From: Zhengitettix transpicula
Lineage: Eukaryota > Arthropoda > Insecta > Orthoptera > Tetrigidae
Direction: 5' to 3'
Assembly: GCA_037074705.1 (NCBI GenBank)
Contig: CM073596.1
Location: 11,898,501 to 11,962,500, forward strand
DNA: 64,000 bases
Shown here: piece after piece, positions 47,250 to 58,022 of the stretch
Layout of the letters: the number at the start of each line of letters is the position of its first letter
Position numbering within the stretch: the stretch's first letter is position 1
The notes under the pieces: generated by a model
What the model saw: the letters and a program-made list of their open reading frames with translations, nothing else
The model's database searches: none
What the model was told of the DNA's origin: nothing
Made by a program: the position numbers and the translations under genes

Positions 47250-48608
47250 TGAATCACTAAGACAACTCTTGGAAGAGGAAAACAAGTGCCAAACATCACA
47301 GAAACGATACATATTTATTAATAATATTTACATATATATATATATATATATATTGTGGTATCCCTTTTTACCTTTAATCTAATTACTGAATTATTTGAAG
47401 AAATTTAAATTTAATTTATTTTACAATTTAAACCAAATGAATAAAAGTTTGAATTTATCAATTTTTAGTAGAAAATCTTAATCACTAGTGACAGGTTTAA
47501 AATAATTAACCTAAAAATTAATGAATAAAAATATGAAGAATTTATTGAAACAGAAAATTATTCTATACATGTTCTACATAATTTAGCCACGGCTAATATG
47601 AGACTCTTATTTTTTTTCCTCTCAAGGCGTTTCATCGGGCCTCATGAAATATAAAAACAAATGTTATACATAAATATTCCCCCAAACACAAATAATTGAA
47701 TGAAATCTGAACTTTTTCGGTTCGAATAATTGTTCAACGTTTACAAAGTATTTTCCAGATTTAAAATGAACTCTGCAGTCTTGAATTTCACTTACATAGA
47801 ATTTACAACACCTGCACTACAGATATTTCCTTTTTAACGACCGGATGACCAATGCATTCCATTGCTTTACTTTCTCAGTGACTTCAATAGAACTTTAGTT
47901 TCAACAATCCAAATATATTATTTTAATTCAACACTTAATTTATGTAGTAGAAGAATTCTCGAGGTGTTAAAAATTACCGTCCGTCATCATCCTCGTTTAT
48001 TTGAAATCAGATGCCGAAGGGTTAGGTCGGGGAGGGGAACGTAAATGGGTAATTGTTCCAAACAATGACCCTATTAATGCTGGTTAAATGAAATGTTTAC
48101 CAAGAAGTTAGTAACGAATCAGTTCCTTCTCCGGATTAATTATCTGGGAAACGCTGGGCACTATTATTTTATATTTAACGCTAGGTGTTTATATATTTTC
48201 TTTAAAAGAATTAATATAATTTACTGACGAGGATTATTGATTTATTTCTTAAATTTATATATATTTTTATGTAAATAAATAGAAAACGGGCATTTTGTAA
48301 TAGCAAATTGTGTATTACTCAAGTAAAACAAAACATAATTAGAGTATTATACAATAAATTAGTAATGTTAAATTTAAAATAATATAATATAAATTTACAG
48401 GTTTTAATTAATTTAAAATTATGCAATTTCCACTTTTGAATGTTTAAAGCAACTTCACAAATTTTTGGAATAATATCAAAAATTATAACCTGTAGATATT
48501 TTAAATATATACATTTATCGTATATTCCTCTTTTAATGACCAATATCAGCGTCACTCTCATGTACATGACGTTACACTTACCAAATATTTAGTGAGAAGC
48601 TGACCTGA

Positions 48609-48917
48609 CTCCTAAACTGGTCGAGGCACGGAGAAGAGAATGCTGCGTCCCCACAGCAAACTCCTCTCCCGCTATCGGAAGGGTGTGGGACAAGTACCCA
48701 ATTCCCGACCTACCTGATGCAGGTTTTTCTAGGGTTTGTCCTGCATTTCTTTAGGCGAATGCCGGGTAGGATCCTTAAAATATAGCCCGGGGGCCCTAGT
48801 TAACTCTTGGTTGCCTTCCTCTACCTTTCCACATCCCGCCTTTCGAATACCTTCCTAGGCTATTAAAGGGGAGTTGCCACCATGTGGATTACCCTCATGT
48901 AGCCTGTTACCTAAAAA
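48609..48917 (+). mobile_element. REP-B retroposon copy 5
   Basis: CTCCTAAACTGGTCGAGGCA through GTAGCCTGTTACCT followed by six A. It starts within a few bases of the same 5' point as copy 1. Confidence 0.75.
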
Positions 48918-48952
48918 AGAGATATTTTTTCTCCTATTAGTTTACACGTGAT

Positions 48953-48985
48953 TAAGTTCCAAATTAGGGACGAAACGTCGTGATA
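48953..48985 (+). repeat. Scattered ~35-bp motif copy
   Basis: AAGTTCCAAATTAGGGACGA followed by AACGTCGTGATAA, directly downstream of REP-B copy 5. Confidence 0.6.
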
Positions 48986-49757
48986 AATATATAGGCATAA
49001 AAATTTGTATTAATTTCTTTGCAAATAATTATTAATTTTTTCTGGGCTTATGACACTGTTTATTTACTTACATATGTTTTTTTTTGTACTAGAGACCCCT
49101 GCTTCATCTATTTTTTTTTTCGTAATTTTCCTCTTTTTGCCTTCGTATTTAATCATATTTAAAGCTATCAATTAATTTGTAATTATTATACTGTATTCTA
49201 AGTCACATTGTACAGTTATTCTAGGTCAACAAAACCACATAGTTTTCCAGTAACTATTTGTAATTAATAAAATGGTCTATAAATCTTTCTATCTAGCTGG
49301 CCTCCTGGTTTTTCCTCATCTCATTACCGATCTTCTTTACGTTGCGTCGCCACCACAGAAAATTCAGTTACTCAAATTTCGGACTGGATTTCTTAGTGAA
49401 GTAATTTAATTTTTAACAATTTATTTACTATGCATTTTCCAACATTAATGCCGCGTCCCCGCAAAGAATAATTTAAAAAACATTGGGAGCGATGGGGAAG
49501 TTCGAGGAAGTTTCATCCCTTAACGTTTGGAATACTGGACTTTCTTGGTAAAGAAGAGCGGAAAGGAGTCGTTCGAAAGTCAGAAGTAAGGAAAAAATTC
49601 TCTTGGAAGAAATAGGGTGGCTAGACGAAGCAGTGCAGGATCCTGGTACAAGGCAACTAACAATTGTATAAATAAATATACCGGGCCATAAATCAGAAAA
49701 AATATTTAATAATAATTTTCAGAGGAATTAATACAGTAAACAATACATTTATAATGA

Positions 49758-49800
49758 AGTTTCGTCCCTAGTTTGGGACTTCTTCATTGGATAAAATTTA
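49758..49800 (-). repeat. Scattered ~35-bp motif copy (inverted)
   Basis: AAGTTTCGTCCCTAGTTTGG followed by GACTTCTTCATTGG. A further copy is at 50,703-50,735. Confidence 0.6.
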
Positions 49801-50254
49801 TTTCGTGAATCTATGTGAATTCTTTGATAAGTTTAAATTATTTACATGAGATATTCGCCATGACAGCGATCTGTTGTGGACCCGTCTGCGGATTATTCCG
49901 CTCTCAATGCTGAAACACATTTTAATGGCAAGAGTATCCTGTTTATATAATTTCACAACAACAACGAGTGTGGTGAAAAAAAAAATCTCAGTTCGACGAA
50001 GTAACCGTCAAGTTGTGAGGCGTGTCCAAAGGTGCCTCTTGTATTCCGCGACTTGATCGAGTAATCGAATCGCTTATCAATCGACCTTGAACTTGGCGGC
50101 TCCCTTGAGAAAACAACATGTGCAACCGTTTCTCCGTAACACATCTCTACATGGAAACTGCACACGGTGACGTAATTGTCGCTGACCCTTTGCGTAAAGC
50201 TGAGTCGCCGACGAAGCAGTAAGACTGTAAGATTCAGTGTAAGGTGAAACTGTA

Positions 50255-50385
50255 AGAAAGCAATTTTAACTTCATCTTCGTTCGCTACAACGCACGACCT
50301 CATACAGCCCATAAGACCATTTTGTTGAAGTAGTTTCGCTGGGTCATCATCGACCACCCTCCCCACAGCCTGGGCCTCGCTCAAC
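50255..50385 (+). pseudogene. mariner-like transposase fragment (plus)
   Basis: One frame reads FNFIFVRYNARPHTAHKTIL, then LK, a stop, then FRWVIIDHPPHSLGLAQ. This spans the second and third catalytic blocks of mariner-type transposases (H-D-N-A-R-P-H and H-P-P-Y-S-P-D-L-A). The catalytic Asp of the first block is Tyr here and the PYSPD block is PHSLG, so both key residues are gone. Only about 45 codons survive. A 143-codon ORF on the opposite strand is an antisense shadow. Confidence 0.65.
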
Positions 50386-50889
50386 GAATGAAACTTCGTG
50401 TATTATTACAGGTGTTCTACTCAATAATAACTCAGATTAGCACCACACAGTAAGAATTATATCCAAATTCAATTATATTTTAAAAAAATAAAACTAGTTT
50501 AATTCGAATTATTTTATTTATTTTATTGGTTATATGGATTTTTTGTTGCCGTGGTCAGTCATTTAAAAAGTAGATTATTTTCACTCTGTTGTACCTGATG
50601 CAGATTGCTCTAGTGCTCTCTGGATACGATCATTAAATTGTAGCTCTGGGGCACTAGAAAAAAAAATTACAAAGCAATTTACCCAGTAATATATTTATCA
50701 CGATGCTTCGTCCCTAATTAGGAGACTTCATTCACTTCGTAAAGTTGGGCGGATCAATCTCGTTAATTTCATGGTAGGTGTAAAGTCATTTTAAAAGGAC
50801 AGTAAAATAAAAAATAAATAGGATTTGTGAGAGGGAAGAATTTATCCGACGTTTAAAGCAATTAGGTCAATTGAATACACGAGGGGTGG
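50386..50889. other. Spacer with one motif copy
   Basis: AT-rich. CGATGCTTCGTCCCTAATTA followed by GGAGACTTCATTCAC at 50,702-50,736 is another inverted copy of the scattered motif. Confidence 0.5.
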
Positions 50890-51255
50890 TCAGAAACTAA
50901 GATTGCGAAGTCTGCAGTGAAACGTGTTCATTTTAATTAATACAGTATAGTAAATACAGTAGGTTAATTTTCGACATATTCCCCATATCTGTTTAGGCAC
51001 GTTTCGTTTCGTGGGATGCTTTTGAATATTCCAACCTGGTAAAAATACTGTCCTTGCGAAGTGTTTCACCTTCTCGTCTGAAGAGAACTGTCGGCCTCCT
51101 AGACGCTCTTTCAAGCTAGGAAAAAGGTGATAGTCACTTGGAGCGAGGTCCGGGCTGTAGGGAGGGTGGTCGATGACGTCCCAGTGAAAACTACTTCGCT
51201 GTATGAGGTTGCGCGTTGTCGTGAACGAAGAGGACGCCCTTGGAGACTCTCACCT
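50890..51255 (-). pseudogene. mariner-like transposase C-terminal relic (minus)
   Basis: Minus-strand reading: GVLFVHDNAQPHTAK and a stop, a short deletion and frame change, then HWDVIDHPPYSPDLAPSDYH, LFPSLKERLGGRQFSSDEKV, and a tail to 50,890 that includes NVPKQIWGICRKL. The Asp of HDNA and both Asp of PYSPDLAPSD are intact, so this is the best preserved of the cluster. The order and spacing fit the catalytic C-terminal part of mariner-type transposases. The stop, the internal deletion and the missing N-terminus make it inactive. Confidence 0.75.
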
Positions 51256-51335
51256 TTTGCCTCATTTGAAGGAGTACCTAAAAGACAAACAATTTGCTTC
51301 AGATGGAGAGTGTTATTTAACAACCCTTGATAAAT
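51256..51335 (+). pseudogene. mariner-like transposase fragment (plus)
   Basis: Plus-strand frame reads HLLPHLKEYLKDKQFASDGE, the block that follows the last catalytic Asp in these transposases (compare LFPSLKERLGGRQFSSDE on the other strand just to the left). It begins exactly where the minus-strand relic ends, so two related fragments meet head to head. Confidence 0.55.
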
Positions 51336-51384
51336 ACCCTCTTCCCTCGTTCCGATAAATAAAATAAATTATTTTTCAACGCCT

Positions 51385-51520
51385 TCTTGAAAGCCCGGGC
51401 TGTAGGGAGGGTGGTCGATGATGTTCCAGCGAAACTACTTAAACAGTGTGGTCTTATGGACTGCATGAGGTCGCGCGTTGTCTTTAACGAAGATGACACC
51501 CTTAGGTACACCTTTTTACT
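51385..51520 (-). pseudogene. mariner-like transposase fragment (minus), tandem with its neighbour
   Basis: Minus-strand frame reads GVIFVKDNARPHAVHKTTLF, K, stop, then FRWNIIDHPPYSPG, after which the sequence diverges (FQEG). The DNA phrase CGGGCTGTAGGGAGGGTGGT occurs at 51,151 and 51,395, 244 bp apart, and TTATTTTTCAACGCCTTCTT follows both, so this and part of the previous relic are tandem units. Confidence 0.65.
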
Positions 51521-53224
51521 TCATAAATTCTCTCTTCCCCCGCCCCCATTCGGATAGGGAAAATAATTTATTTTTCAACGCCTTCTTTAATTAATTATTT
51601 TTCTTGCAGTTCCCCCATATTTATTATTTTAGCTACTATTGGAAAGTTTCCCTGCGGCCAGGTGTGCGGATAATATTACTATAACATATTACATAGGTAT
51701 GAATAACACTATACTATAATATTATAGTGTCTGTTCAAAAGTTTTTAACCTCAAAAGACGTCAGGAACCAATCTGATTTAATTTTACTGCACTTACTATT
51801 TTTATACTTTCTCTAGAATATTTATTAATTTTAATACCTTCAATGATTGTTATCACCGCTTATCACACTGACTAGGTAAAAGTAATAGGAAAAAAAAAAT
51901 AAACTGCCGAATTGTTGACTGTAGTTTACTTAGTCAGTATCTAAACTGAGCAGTGCTATTTGGAAAAAATAATCAGTATTTTTTCTTATCTATAAAGCTA
52001 AAATAAGACGATTCACGAGTTTTATAAGAATGGTTGTACGTCAACTAATTAACGTGAACGGATAATACCAGGGTTATGCAACCACCGAAGAACCTGGGCC
52101 ACGTTCAAGATTATTTTTCCCAACCACCCCGCCCTAGTACTCATGTGTGTGAATCTTTTCCCCTGGTCAGTCTTGCGCTCGACGTCGTTCGTGAAATTCC
52201 TTTTTATTCGCCACTCGTCACCTGGCTGCGAGCTGGCATTTGCCAATAATATTGCGAGTCTAAGCGCACACCGGTTGCTAGGTTACGTCAGCGCCTGACC
52301 ATGGCAAAGTCTGCCCCTGACCTGATACGCGCCGTGCCCCCAATTTTATCCTTTTTTTCCCTCTCTTTTCGAGATCAGCTTTCCCACAAGAGAACAATCA
52401 TCAACACCTCAAACTTCAATTAATAAACGAGCCTATTCTCCTACCTGAAGTAAAAAAGAATCGACATTTCCTCGTGACAAGGTGAAAGGGGGGTAATTTA
52501 AGAGAGATTAATTGATACATTCACTCCAGTACTCACTTAACGAAGTAATATTTTTAATTGGAAAAGATAATAAAATCAGGGTCGACATTTATTCAACTTA
52601 TGTTGAAGAAGAAATTTGTTGACTGTGATAGGTGAAAGTAGTAAGAATAGCAACTGGAAAGATAACCCAAAATATAAGTCCACAAAGCTGACACAGATTA
52701 TTTATTTAACCTAAATATCTACACCTCAATAGAATTCAACTCCGTGGCGATATTAATCTGAAAATAATGATTTTTTTTAAAAAAAAATCTTTAATATAAT
52801 GGACCGATGTTAAAAAAAACTTAAGTAAAATAAATAACCTTTAAGGACATATTTTTGGTTATTCTTACTACTTTCACTTAACCTCTTCAACATAGTTTTA
52901 AAGAAAGTTAGCCAATTGAAAATATTACTACATTAAATGAGTTTTGAGCTCGATGTATAAATCAATCATTTTTACCCCTTTCACCTCGTTTATGATGTTT
53001 AATACTCCTTCAGAGTCTGATTAAAAAAATAAAAAATATTCCAGTTGCAATATAATGAAGAGTAATAATTTTTTAATTCAGAATTTTTAATTAAATTAAC
53101 CCCTACAATTTTTTTATCAGTCTTCAAAACAATTTGTAGAGTATCGTTTTGCTCTGAAACCATTTAAAAATGTTTTGAAATATAATTTTTTCGGTCGTGC
53201 TTTACAATTCATGTATATTATTTA
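51521..53224. other. No gene seen; possible regulatory patch at 52.1-52.4 kb
   Basis: 52,050-52,390 is GC-richer and contains GTTGCTAGGTTACGTCAGCG at 52,273-52,292, which resembles an RFX X-box half overlapping a CRE-like ACGTCA. The rest is AT-rich and blank. Confidence 0.4.
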
Positions 53225-53867
53225 TTAGCTGGGTGCCCAGCGTTGCACGCATACTTACATTTTACACATTTACAATCAAATATGAGAAATTGTAATGATA
53301 CACCCATATAAAGAAAATTTCTCAAGAATCTCACTTGAAATAATTCGTCAGTTTTAGAACTTTACATATCTATTAAATTATAATAATTAACAAATATAAG
53401 GAATCGATTTTACCATTATTCTCCTCCAGTACATACAAAATTGGACAAAATCGTGGTACGTGCTATATTTATGCCGTGCCAGTCGTTTAAAAGTCAAGTT
53501 ATTTAAAAGAAAATTAGTTCCACAGATCCTATATAATCTTTACTATTGTTTTTATTATCATTCTATGGAGTTTCTGGAGAAAATTATACTTTTTATTGAA
53601 TAAAAATATTTTTGCCTCATTTAATTTCAAAAAAAGGAACTATTTACTTTTTTGTGCAGTATCGTCGCGTAGTAACGTCTCCCTCGCGTGTGCTGTGACG
53701 TCATGATTTCTTGTCGCGCAGTAATTTAACACAAAATGATCATATTTATAAATCATAATTCTTTACACCTTTATGTTTCTCACCCCCACAGTACCGTTTA
53801 TCGTCGTTTGGAGAATATGTGTACCAATTTTTGTTGCAATCTGTCCACGGGTTAAAATATATATAGA
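53225..53867 (-). mobile_element. Second-type Helitron-like element, complete ends
   Basis: On the minus strand the 5' end is TCTATATATATTTTAACCCG. The 3' end is the perfect hairpin GCTGGGCACCCAGC (plus 53,228-53,241) followed by CTAA|T, which fits the Helitron CTRR rule. The body lacks the 265-bp modules. A CpG-rich part with a perfect TGACGTCA lies at 53,660-53,720. It probably belongs to a related but different subfamily and is non-autonomous. Confidence 0.6.
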
Positions 53868-55951
53868 GGTTAACGTAAATACATACATGCAAATATACAT
53901 TCTTTTTTTTATTGTATAGATAGACAGAATTTGAAACATATATGTTTTACTTTTATAAATATTATACACAGTTTTTAATATAAAAATAACATGATAGTAA
54001 TGAATCAATACCATCATCATAAAATTTATTTTTTTCGCTTTTTTATACAGAACATAAATTGTACATTTTTCGTTACGTTCACTGTCAAGTGACTAATCTT
54101 TCTTTACTGGATTTATTGTATATGATTATTTTTACACACTGTCAAAAATAAAAATTTTATGTTGGTACGTATAGTTTTTGAATTGGTAAATTTTTATATC
54201 CAGCAATATCGATATAAGTAAATTCATAAAAGGCAGTTGACGATTGATTTATTACATCGATAAAAATTTCATACTCGTCGAAATAAAAGTGACAGTTGAA
54301 GATCTGGTTTTATTCTCAAATAAACTATATTTATAAATTATTTTGTGCGTAGTGTGTTGATTAGTTTAAGTGTTTAATTTATTTAAAAGTCCAGGAGTGG
54401 TAAGAGTATTGGAATCAAAGGAACAACGAAAGACGAGTGGAATAAGCGAGTTGTTGATTTCCCCGGGGTCTTCAACTTCACCAACTGCTTCCTCGGTGTT
54501 TGTTGACCTTGGAGTCTTGTAGAGGTAGCTTTTCGAAACCACGTTCCTATTCGCACATGACGTTGGTCGTAGAATATGAACTATGTGCGAAATAAATAGT
54601 TTTTTTTAATATTAAAAAACTTTAACACATAATTGGAAACGTTCAATGGATTGAGAGACTTGTTTGACTTAAATGTAACCCAGTGAAAATAGGAGGTTAT
54701 GCAAACTGTGCGTATGGAAATACTTCGCTTGCTTCTCTTGTAATGGTTCGCTTCAGGATATTGATAATTAAAATCAATCTAAGAAAATAAGGAAACGAGT
54801 GTGGAGGAAAGTTTCTGACCCACGCATGTGGATCAAATCCGTGCTCTCGCTTCTTACAAGGTCGACTACTCTAAGTGAATGAATTTTTTATTTCTGTCGT
54901 GGGTAATTTTGGATTGTCATGTCTCGAGGTCAAGGTGGTCACTTTTCTAAGACACCCTATTGTGGGTCAGTTACTTTGCGCCTATTATATAAGATTTCCG
55001 ACAGCGACGGAACGTCACCAGCCTTGTTCAGGTTCAGCCATGGTCTACAATTTGGAAGGGTTTCGATGAGCTGCAGAGAAATAAATTCAGGTGATGACCT
55101 CAGAAGCAGAAGAATCAAAGGAAAACGGCAGAGAGGAAAAGGGCCGATGTTTCCCTGAAGGAATGGAAAACTGCTCGCCTTCAGGTAACAAGTGGCGGAC
55201 TGAGTGAAATACGTACCATGGTTCAATACGATTCCTTGATTCCGTTTTAAATGTTTTACTGTTTAAAACGTTTGATCTACCGTTTCTCTTTCACTTTTAT
55301 CACCCTTTATTCACTCTGTTCGCTGTTTTCCTCTGGTTTGTGACCAACATCTTCCACGTGGCATGTTTCCAGATTATTCGCGTAGGCTGCACTTGTGACT
55401 GAAGTCTCTTCTTTCCTTCGCTCGGGAGCAAAGTATGATTCATGCTAGAATCGCGTCATTTTTCACCTTCGCCCAAACGTTAGGATAATTATCGGTCTCG
55501 GAAAAATAAGAATACGTTTCTTAGAGCTGGGTCTGGCTCGTTGCACGGTCTTCGACAAAAAAATGACGTGAAATAGGGAATTATGTGAACAATGAAGAGA
55601 AAAATATTAGTCGAACTTAAAACAATTGAAAATATCGATTATGGACCTTCCTTGACCTCTTCACTGAATTTTTGATTGGCTTAATCTGTGAGAAAAATTA
55701 AGTAATACCCCATCTCATTTATTCCTGTCTCCATTAAAACGGTCCATTTTCATTAGGGAAAAATAAAAATTGAGGTTTCACAAGGTTTCTATTCGGGATC
55801 AATTGTTCTTACTACACACCTTGAAAATATATTTTCTTTATTAATAAAATACATTTACACAATAATTTTTCAGAAATATCAAATTTACTGATGAGATTAA
55901 ATTTATACAGGCAGAACCTTTCTGGAGAGACGAAGAGGACTACCTTTGGGG
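53868..55951. other. No certain gene; CpG-richer 54.4-55.25 kb
   Basis: AT-rich, then a GC-richer stretch at 54,400-55,250 with TATATAAG near 54,980 and several 64-89 codon ORFs without domains. A 9-bp inverted repeat TTCGCACAT/ATGTGCGAA lies at 54,550-54,591. Confidence 0.4.
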
Positions 55952-56284
55952 ATGCTGTTCCCGTTGCAACAGTCGGCCAGCTGCCTCCTAAACTAGTCGA
56001 GGAGAAATCAATGCTGCGTCTCCACAGCAAACCCCTCTTCCGCCATCGGAAGGGCGTGGGACAAGTACCTACTGCCCGATCTACCTGATGCAGTTTTTTC
56101 TAGGGTTTGTCCTGCATCGCTTTTAGGTGAATCCTGGGTAAGAGCCTTAAACCACACCCCGGGAGCCCTAGTTAACCCTTTTCTACCTTTCTCTACCCTT
56201 CCTCATGCCCCTTTTCAAATCCCTTCCTATGCTATTAAAGGGGAGCTGCCACCATATGGATTTACCTCATGTAGCCTGTTACTC
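55952..56284 (+). mobile_element. REP-B retroposon copy 6
   Basis: CCCGTTGCAACAGTCGGCCA through GTAGCCTGTTACTCAATA. It is more diverged than copies 4 and 5, with small deletions. Confidence 0.7.
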
Positions 56285-56576
56285 AATATTTATATGTATA
56301 TATTATAACCTTCCCTTTCGGCGTCTTCAGATTTTCAATATCATAAAAAAAACGTTCCCAAAATTGAGAAAAAACTTAATGTTCAGGCTGAAAGTATTTA
56401 GAAATAATTAAATTTTCGAATCATGCGAGCTAGATATTTTTGCCATTGTTGACTAATAAGTTGGGCTGCAAGTACAGTTGCGGTAAAGAAAACAAAACGT
56501 ATCAATGGAACTGCCAAAAGGGATAAGAATAATTATAAAACAAATTTATTTTATGTCTGAATAAACTGGGAACGAT

Positions 56577-56578
<2 letters not shown>
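56285..56578. other. Blank AT-rich spacer
   Basis: Nothing recognisable. Confidence 0.5.

Positions 56579-56633
<55 letters not shown>
56579..56633. repeat. (TA)n microsatellite, left of an LTR
   Basis: About 27 uninterrupted TA dinucleotides. TA-rich sequence resumes at 57,078-57,117 after the LTR-like block. Confidence 0.9.
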
Positions 56634-56636
<3 letters not shown>

Positions 56637-57077
56637 AGTGAATAACATCGGTAAGTGGCCACCCTTTGTCCGCGGGCCTGAGAGGGAATTAATTAAAAGT
56701 GCACGTGCGCCACAGAGGTCCCAAGAATCCGAGGGTACGCGCCCCTTTTTTGCATCGTTGGGGGGGGGGGCGGAGTAAGGGTATATACTCAGCACCCGGG
56801 TGACTGACCAGAGAGAAGAGGACTGAAAGTGAAGTGAGAGAGGCGAGAGTGTGCAAAATTTGGCGTGCTGTAACGAACATAAGTTTTAGAGGGTGGACAT
56901 CCATCGCGTGGAGGCCGAAGAAGGAGATCGTGGGGTGCTACAAGACCAGTGATCCACTGCAAGTCGGCTGATGCTACGAGATTAAGTAAGGGTCACCATT
57001 GATGTAAAATATATATTTTTGGAATTTTTATATAATAAAGTTTTTTTTATACATGGTAATAAAGTCTAATCATTACA
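56634..57077 (+). mobile_element. Probable solo LTR inserted in a TA array
   Basis: A 444-bp block begins TGTAGTGAATAAC and ends CTAATCATTACA (TG...CA). It has a TATA box (GTATATAC, 56,780-56,787) with a GC-rich stretch before it, transcription-start-like sequence about 30 bp after it, and polyadenylation signals (AATAAAG) near 57,045 and 57,058 before the end. Both sides are TA repeat, so the target duplication cannot be delimited, although ATATAT is present on each side. No internal retroelement region is present, so this is a solo LTR. Confidence 0.6.
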
Positions 57078-57117
57078 ATATATGTATATATATATATATA
57101 TATATACATATATATTG
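57078..57117. repeat. TA-rich microsatellite, right of an LTR
   Basis: ATATATGTATATATAT... continues the array interrupted by the LTR-like block. Confidence 0.85.
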
Positions 57118-57866
57118 TTTCTATGAGGGAACCATTATATTTTTAACAACAATGACCTAAAACCGTGATTTAAAATTGTTGACCTGCCAATTTTTAATTA
57201 TTCAATAATTTGCAAAATTAGTTCATGTAAAAATTAAAGATTTAGTGTTACAATAATGACAAGTGAAATTATTTCGTGGCGTTTGCTTGGGATTTTGAAA
57301 ATTTCTGTGCCCTAGTTTGGTTGTATAAAGGGTACTTGGAAAGTTTTTCAATTTAATTTTTTATTCAGTATAATCTACGTTACATGCGAAATCTCCTCCA
57401 TTTTTCGTATCGAAACATGAAACCAGCTCTGCCAAGTTCCGCTAGTGAATACAGCAGACTCGTTGCCCTCATCGCTGGACAACTTAGCCTCTTTCAGAAC
57501 AGCTCAGAGTCACAGAAAGAAGTTGAGTCCCAGTCAGAGCACAAGTGTGGACAACATTAGAATCAGTAATGGCGCGGATGCCGTATATATATATACTTTA
57601 TTAGATCATAAAAGGAATGGAAGAGATCGTTGATGAAATGAATAGAACGCACTGAATTGCTGTGAACCATCAACTGGTTATCACACTTGAAATGAAGGGA
57701 TAGAAATTGGGAATCAGGAACCAGTAAGACGAAAGAGAAAAAGGAATGCTTCGAACAAGACGACGTGTTTAACAAAGCAAAATGGTGAATGGGTTTCAAG
57801 AAATTGAGAAAACACCATGTAGTGAAAGGATCATCAGTGAAAAACAGTATCGTATATTAATGAAAT
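57118..57866. other. No gene seen
   Basis: AT-rich to mixed. ORFs of 62-78 codons on both strands with no domain. Confidence 0.5.
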
Positions 57867-58022
57867 GGGGTGTGATCTGTTATAAGTGGAGGGAGTCATT
57901 CCTGACGTTTCTGGCATTAGCTGGACTATTGTATTAATCTCCCTTTATATAAGTTATTATGTAAAGGACGAAGCAAGAAACATGAGGAATTGCTCCCCTC
58001 CACTTATAGGAAATCACACCCC
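57867..58022. mobile_element. MITE-like inverted repeat element (156 bp)
   Basis: The left arm at 57,867-57,894 begins GGGGTGTGAT and contains TATAAGTGGAGGG. The right arm at 57,995-58,022 is its reverse complement, matching at 24 of 28 positions. The ~100-bp interior is not repetitive. Size and termini fit a miniature inverted-repeat element. I could not identify a target duplication or a superfamily. Confidence 0.6.

Larger units (their letters stand above)
46086..48608. other. No certain gene; CpG-rich segment at 46.5-47.25 kb
   Basis: 46,500-47,225 is CpG-rich and bounded by a (GT)n run at 46,303-46,325 and a (CA)n run at 47,225-47,249. It carries ORFs of 146 (plus) and 151 (minus) codons with low-complexity translations and no domain. 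It may be a promoter or an untranslated exon. The remainder is AT-rich. A possible Helitron-like 3' end remnant (TCTGGGAAACGCTGGGCAC) lies at 48,139-48,157. Confidence 0.4.
48918..50254. other. No gene seen; two motif copies
   Basis: AT-rich DNA with clean copies of the scattered 35-bp motif in opposite orientations at 48,953 and 49,758. No domain-bearing ORF. Confidence 0.5.

Noticed and set aside
46844..47299. 151-codon ORF on minus, and the 146-codon ORF on plus at 46,261-46,701
   Set aside because: Low-complexity translations that include dinucleotide runs (Cys-Val repeats); no domain.
49953..50384. 143-codon ORF on minus
   Set aside because: Antisense to the mariner-like fragment at 50,255-50,385, whose plus-strand reading explains the sequence.
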